From positions 1 through 64,000 of the forward strand of contig NZ_JACCBW010000007.1 in NCBI RefSeq assembly GCF_013410035.1: a stretch of DNA of 64,000 nucleotides, read 5' to 3'. This document shows, piece by piece, positions 60,083-64,000 of this stretch. A model generated the notes under the pieces. That model had not been told where the DNA came from and did not search any database. It saw nothing but the letters and a program-made list of their open reading frames with translations. A program made the position numbers and the translations under genes. The stretch comes from Nocardioides cavernae (GTDB lineage: Bacteria > Actinomycetota > Actinomycetes > Propionibacteriales > Nocardioidaceae). Each line of letters opens with the position of its first letter. Positions within the stretch are counted from its first letter, which is position 1.

Positions 60083-61857
60083 CCGCCACCACGTCCACCG
60101 CTCCGCAGAGCCCGGCGCAGCCTCCGGAGCAGCCGCGCAAGACGCTCGGCCAGCAGGTCGTCCGGCTGCTCACGACGACCGACCACAAGCTGATCGGCAA
60201 GATGTACCTCATCACGTCGTTCGGCTGGTTCCTGGCCGCCGGCCTGATGGCGATGCTGATCCGCGCCGAGCTCGCCTACCCGGGCATGCAGGTCGTCAAC
60301 GACCAGCTCTACAACCAGTTGTTCACGATGCACGGCACGATCATGCTGCTGCTGTTCGCGACGCCGCTGTTCTTCGGCTTCTCCAACGTGATCATGCCGC
60401 TGCAGATCGGCGCACCCGACGTCGCGTTCCCGCGCCTCAACATGTTCAGCTACTGGCTGTTCCTGTTCGGTGGCCTCATCGCCGCGTCCGGCTTCCTCAC
60501 CCCGCAGGGGGCCGCCGACTTCGGCTGGTTCGCCTACACGCCGCTCTCCGACGCCGTCCGCAGCCCGGGCGTCGGCGGCGACCTCTGGATCATGGGTCTG
60601 TGGATGGCCGGTCTCGGCTCCATCCTCGGTGGCGTCAACTTCATCACCACGATCATCTGCATGCGCGCGCCCGGCATGACGATGTTCCGGATGCCGATCT
60701 TCGTCTGGAACACGCTCATCACCTCGATGCTCGTGATCCTGGTCTTCCCGATCCTCGCGGGCGCCCTGCTCTCGCTCGAGGCCGACCGGCTCTTCGGCGC
60801 CCACGTCTTCGACCCGTCGCACGGCGGACCGATCCTGTGGCAGCACCTGTTCTGGTTCTTCGGGCACCCCGAGGTCTACATCATCGCGCTGCCGTTCTTC
60901 GGCATCATCTCCGAGATCCTCCCGGTCTTCAGCCGCAAGCCGATCTTCGGCTACGTCGGCCTGGTCGCCGCGACGCTCGGCATCGCGATGCTCTCGGTGG
61001 CCGTCTGGGCCCACCACATGTTCGTCACCGGCGCGGTCGACCTGCCGTTCTTCTCCGGCATGACGTTCCTCATCGCCGTGCCGACAGGCGTGAAGTTCTT
61101 CAACTGGATCGGCACGATGTGGGGCGGGAGCCTGTCGTTCGACACCCCGATGCTGTGGTCGATCGGCTTCCTCACCACCTTCCTCTTCGGTGGCCTCACC
61201 GGCGTCATCCTGGCCAGCCCGCCGCTCGACTTCCACGTGTCCGACTCCTACTTCGTGGTGGCGCACTTCCACTACGTGGTCTTCGGCACCGTGGTGTTCG
61301 CGATGTTCGCCGGGTTCTACTTCTGGTGGCCCAAGATGACCGGCAAGATGCTCGACGAGCGTCTCGGCAAGGTGCACTTCTGGATCCTGTTCATCGGCTT
61401 CCACACCACGTTCCTCGTCCAGCACTGGCTGGGTGTCGAGGGCATGCCGCGCCGCTACGCCGACTACCTGCCCGACGACGGCTTCACGACGCTCAACCAG
61501 ATCTCCACGGTGGGCTCGTTCCTGCTCGGTGCGTCGATGCTGCCGTTCCTCTACAACGTCTACGTCTCCGCCCGGGGTCCGAAGGTCGAGGTCGACGACC
61601 CGTGGGGCTGGGGCCGCTCGCTCGAGTGGGCTACCAGCTCCCCGCCGCCGCGCCACAACTTCCACACCCTGCCGCGGATCCGTTCCGAGTCGCCGGCCTT
61701 CGACCTCCACCACCCGGAGATCGCGATGCTGGAGCTTCACGAGAACCCGGGTGAGCGCAACGGTGACGTCGCCGACGCCCCGGACGTCGAGGGACGCGAG
61801 GAGCTGCTCCGCCAGCGCGCCGAGCGCAACGACCCCAACGAGGGAGACAACCGATGA
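60079..61857 (+). CDS. ctaD: Cytochrome c oxidase subunit I
   Basis: The catalytic heme a/a3-CuB subunit. The 592-aa protein from GTG 60079 has 12 transmembrane helices, including [20 protein letters not shown] (heme a ligand), the [13 protein letters not shown] CuB/crosslink segment, WAHHMF (CuB histidines) and [14 protein letters not shown] (heme a3 and a ligands). The C-terminal ~70 residues are a hydrophilic, charged extension. It overlaps both ctaC (GTGA) and ctaF (ATGA). Confidence 0.97.
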   Translation: MTATTSTAPQSPAQPPEQPRKTLGQQVVRLLTTTDHKLIGKMYLITSFGWFLAAGLMAMLIRAELAYPGMQVVNDQLYNQLFTMHGTIMLLLFATPLFFGFSNVIMPLQIGAPDVAFPRLNMFSYWLFLFGGLIAASGFLTPQGAADFGWFAYTPLSDAVRSPGVGGDLWIMGLWMAGLGSILGGVNFITTIICMRAPGMTMFRMPIFVWNTLITSMLVILVFPILAGALLSLEADRLFGAHVFDPSHGGPILWQHLFWFFGHPEVYIIALPFFGIISEILPVFSRKPIFGYVGLVAATLGIAMLSVAVWAHHMFVTGAVDLPFFSGMTFLIAVPTGVKFFNWIGTMWGGSLSFDTPMLWSIGFLTTFLFGGLTGVILASPPLDFHVSDSYFVVAHFHYVVFGTVVFAMFAGFYFWWPKMTGKMLDERLGKVHFWILFIGFHTTFLVQHWLGVEGMPRRYADYLPDDGFTTLNQISTVGSFLLGASMLPFLYNVYVSARGPKVEVDDPWGWGRSLEWATSSPPPRHNFHTLPRIRSESPAFDLHHPEIAMLELHENPGERNGDVADAPDVEGREELLRQRAERNDPNEGDNR

Positions 61858-62252
61858 AGGCCGAGGCATGGATCTTCGGTGTGACCGCGATCTTCGTGGC
61901 GGTCGTGACGCCGGCCTACTGGTTCCTCGCCGAGGACTGGACCGGCACGTCCGCCCTGGTCATGACCGCGCTGCTCTTCGGCATGGTGACCCTCTACCTC
62001 GGCTTCCACGCCACGCGCATGGACCCGCGGCCCGAGGACCGCAAGGACGGTGACATCGCCGACGGCGCCGGCGAGCTGGGCTTCTTCCCGCCCTACTCGT
62101 GGTGGCCGCTGTGGTGCGCGCTCGCCCTCGGCGTGATCGTCTTCGGCACGGCGATGTCGGCCTGGTGGCTCGTGGTCATCGGCTTCACCGTCGGCACCGT
62201 GATGACCTGCGGCTTCGTCTTCGAGTACTACCGGGGCGAGCACGCCCACTGA
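61854..62252 (+). CDS. ctaF: Cytochrome c oxidase subunit IV (actinobacterial)
   Basis: A 132-aa protein with four hydrophobic helices and the actinobacterial subunit IV features: [22 protein letters not shown] at the start, [19 protein letters not shown] in the middle. The start overlaps the ctaD stop (ATGA). It is part of the bcc-aa3 supercomplex in relatives. ctaE and qcr genes are not in this window. Confidence 0.94.
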   Translation: MKAEAWIFGVTAIFVAVVTPAYWFLAEDWTGTSALVMTALLFGMVTLYLGFHATRMDPRPEDRKDGDIADGAGELGFFPPYSWWPLWCALALGVIVFGTAMSAWWLVVIGFTVGTVMTCGFVFEYYRGEHAH

Positions 62253-62282
62253 GCGCTCGCGCCGCGCCCATCGACGCTTAAC

Positions 62283-62322
62283 GGAACAGCCCGCCCAGCA
62301 CGTACGCTGGACGGGCTGTTCC
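62283..62322 (+). terminator. Terminator hairpin after ctaF
   Basis: Arms 62283-62299 and 62306-62322 are complementary at 16 of 17 positions around a 6-nt loop, 30 nt after the ctaF stop. It ends the cta operon before the L,D-transpeptidase gene. Confidence 0.72.
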
Positions 62323-62357
62323 TGTTCCACCTGATCGTCTCACTGGGGGTACGCCGC

Positions 62358-63590
62358 ATGCGCTCTCGCGCGCTCTCGTCCTCGACACCTGCGCTCCGTC
62401 GTACGGCCGCCGCCGCGTCGTTGCTGACCCTCGCAGCGGGTCTCTCGGCCTGCACCACGAGCTTGGGTGCGGGAGCCGGGGACGGTGCGGACCGGCCCGG
62501 ACGCACGGCCGCCGGCGCCGCCGAGACCGCCCCTCCCGAGCCCGTCCGCCTGACGACGAGCTTCGCCGACGCCAAGGCCGTCCCGATCGACGCCCCGGTC
62601 ACGGTCACGACCCCCGGCGGCACCCTCGACGACGTCGAGGTCACCTCGGCCGCAGGGACGCTGGAGGGCGCGGTGACGGACGGCACCTGGACCTCCGCCA
62701 CCCGCCTGGAGCCCGGCACCGACTACGCCATCACCGCGACGGCGACCCGCTCCGACGGCCGCACGGTCGAGCGCACCCGGGCCTTCCACACGGTCGACCT
62801 CACCCTCGCCGAGCAGACCTACGCCTCCGTCGCGCCGCTCGACGGGGAGACCGTCGGCGTCGGCATGCCGGTCGTCGTCACCTTCGACGTCCCGGTGAGC
62901 GACCGCGCGCTCTTCGAGCAGCACATGGAGGTCACCAGCACGCCGGCCCAGAAGGGCTCGTGGTACTGGCTGAGCGACCGCGAGGCCCGCTGGCGCCCCG
63001 CGAGCTACTGGAAGGCCGGGACGAAGGTCGCGATCGACCTCGCCATCAACAGCCTGCCCGCCGGCAACGGCGTCTACGGCCAGGAGGACCGGCGCATCTC
63101 GTTCGAGGTCGGCGACGCGCACGTCTACAAGGTCGACGCCCGCACCCACCAGATGCAGGTCTTCTCCAACGGCGACCTGCTGCGCACCCTGCCGATCACG
63201 ACCGGCAAGCCCGGCTTCGTCACCCGCTCGGGCACGAAGGTCATCATGGAGAAGTTCGCCGAGCGGCGGATGAACTCCGAGACGGTCGGCATCAACCGCA
63301 ACAGCCCGGAGGCCTACGACATCGACGACGTGCAGTGGGCCATGCGGCTCACCAACTCGGGGGAGTTCATCCACGCGGCGCCGTGGTCCGTCGGGTCCCA
63401 GGGCTACGCCAACGTCTCCCACGGCTGCACCGGCATGTCGACCGCCGACGCGGGGTGGCTGTACGCCATGAGCCGCCGTGGCGACGTCGTCGAGTACACC
63501 GGCACCGACCGCCAGATGACGCTGGACAACGGCTACGGCGACTGGAACCTCTCGGCGAAGGCGTGGAAGCAGGGGTCCGCCCTCTCCTGA
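62358..63590 (+). CDS. L,D-transpeptidase lipoprotein (YkuD family, mycobacterial Ldt type)
   Basis: Cross-links peptidoglycan 3-3 between diaminopimelate residues. The 410-aa protein has a signal peptide with lipobox LSAC (C32). Two Ig-like domains follow (about 60-150 and 150-250, TVGVGMPVVVTFDVPVSDR). The YkuD catalytic domain (about 250-380) has HAAPWSVGSQGYANVSHGCTGMS with H355 and C357. This architecture matches the LdtMt2 class. It is consistent with meso-DAP made through dapB. Confidence 0.93.
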   Translation: MRSRALSSSTPALRRTAAAASLLTLAAGLSACTTSLGAGAGDGADRPGRTAAGAAETAPPEPVRLTTSFADAKAVPIDAPVTVTTPGGTLDDVEVTSAAGTLEGAVTDGTWTSATRLEPGTDYAITATATRSDGRTVERTRAFHTVDLTLAEQTYASVAPLDGETVGVGMPVVVTFDVPVSDRALFEQHMEVTSTPAQKGSWYWLSDREARWRPASYWKAGTKVAIDLAINSLPAGNGVYGQEDRRISFEVGDAHVYKVDARTHQMQVFSNGDLLRTLPITTGKPGFVTRSGTKVIMEKFAERRMNSETVGINRNSPEAYDIDDVQWAMRLTNSGEFIHAAPWSVGSQGYANVSHGCTGMSTADAGWLYAMSRRGDVVEYTGTDRQMTLDNGYGDWNLSAKAWKQGSALS

Positions 63591-63631
63591 TGCACACCCG
63601 AAATGGGCGGTGCAACCCCATTCGCCTTCCC

Positions 63632-63637
63632 TAGCAT
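63632..63637 (+). promoter_or_regulatory. -10 hexamer TAGCAT of rtcB
   Basis: TAGCAT 55 nt before the rtcB ATG; GAGGAAGGA close to the start is the ribosome binding site. Confidence 0.4.
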
Positions 63638-63692
63638 CTCCCGTCGGTCCGCGTCCGCGGGCCGGCACGACGAAGCAGGACGAGGAAGGACG

Positions 63693-64000
63693 ATGGAGCA
63701 GCTGACCCCGACGCTCATGAGCTGGGCGTCGATCCTGGAGGACGACACGCGCGAGCAGGCGGAGTCGACGGCACGGATGCCGTTCATCCACCCGCACGTG
63801 GCGCTGATGCCCGACGCGCACCTGGGCCTGGGCGCCACGGTGGGGTCGGTGATCCCGACCCTCGGCGCGATCATCCCGGCCGCCGTCGGCGTGGACATCG
63901 GTTGCGGCATGATCGCGGTGCGCACCCAGTACGCCGTGGGTGACCTGCCCGAGGACCGCAGGCCGGTCCGGGAGGCGATCGAGCGGGCGATCCCGCTGAA
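63693..64000 (+). CDS. rtcB: RtcB-family RNA ligase (5' part, cut by window end)
   Basis: The first ~102 residues of an RtcB protein, which joins 2',3'-cyclic phosphate or 3'-phosphate RNA ends to 5'-OH using GTP and Mn2+. The start MEQLTPTLMSWASILEDDTREQAESTA, the PFIHPHVALMPDAHLGLGATVGSVIPT segment and GVDIGCGMIAV (Mn-binding C71) are the family hallmarks. The catalytic histidine lies beyond the window. GAGGAAGGA is the ribosome binding site. Confidence 0.92.
   Translation, partial: MEQLTPTLMSWASILEDDTREQAESTARMPFIHPHVALMPDAHLGLGATVGSVIPTLGAIIPAAVGVDIGCGMIAVRTQYAVGDLPEDRRPVREAIERAIPL

Overview
The window is very GC-rich DNA (roughly 70 % or more by eye) from an actinobacterium. Gene content and order look like a Nocardioides/Nocardioidaceae-type chromosome: MEP-pathway dxr - rip1 - ispG, proS - rimP - nusA - ylxR/rnpM - infB - rbfA - truB - ribF, rpsO - pnp - M16 peptidase - dapB, a pspA cluster, and glycerate kinase - erpA - adoK-type kinase - ctaC/ctaD/ctaF. 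From memory the core order parallels Mycobacterium tuberculosis, with accessory blocks inserted. I see no rRNA, tRNA, insertion sequence, prophage or CRISPR array. No gene-free stretch exceeds 300 bases. The longest are 15047-15315 and 37729-37986, and both are described.

Layout. 97-3464 (minus): an AAA ATPase between two paralogous TPR plus four-helix membrane proteins. 3482-8100: dxr, rip1, ispG and a GNAT, all plus. 8185-13190: accessory block of an ECF-like sigma factor, a small beta-rich partner, a cytosolic subtilisin-like protease (minus) and a TPR-CHAT (caspase-like) protease. This is the best candidate for an under-described system. 13253-24585: proS, a DUF4439-like pair (minus), and the translation/RNA block rimP to ribF plus a membrane protein. 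24587-24720: two palindromic repeats. 24731-34667: a sugar-PTS island with HPr, fructose EIIABC, 1-phosphofructokinase and a DeoR regulator on the minus strand, and enzyme I, an unusual dehydrogenase, and mannitol-type EIICB and EIIA on the plus strand. 34775-37300: a molybdopterin oxidoreductase and a small membrane protein. 37453-43055: rpsO, pnp, M16 protease, methyltransferase (minus), dapB. 43057-45563 (minus): AzlCD exporter, small membrane protein, GNAT, DUF3043. 45739-49499: envelope-stress cluster pspA - pspAA - htpX - pspAB plus a GAF histidine kinase. 49524-54599: winged-helix protein, nadA with a short upstream ORF, glgC-like nucleotidyltransferase, GNAT, SRPBCC. 54642-63590: glycerate kinase, erpA, sugar kinase, TusA/cysteine desulfurase, cytochrome c oxidase subunits, L,D-transpeptidase. 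63693-end: start of rtcB.

Expression signals. A striking regularity is a TANNNT (sometimes CANNNT) -10 hexamer placed 6-8 nt before the ATG/GTG, with no Shine-Dalgarno. About fifteen TANNNT cases are listed, which suggests that leaderless transcripts are common here. Within operons, ATGA, GTGA and TGATG overlaps are the rule. Several perfect or near-perfect hairpins without U-tracts sit at operon ends. All functions are inferred from sequence reading only. Start codons were chosen from leaderless spacing, Shine-Dalgarno sequences, operon overlap and family N-termini.
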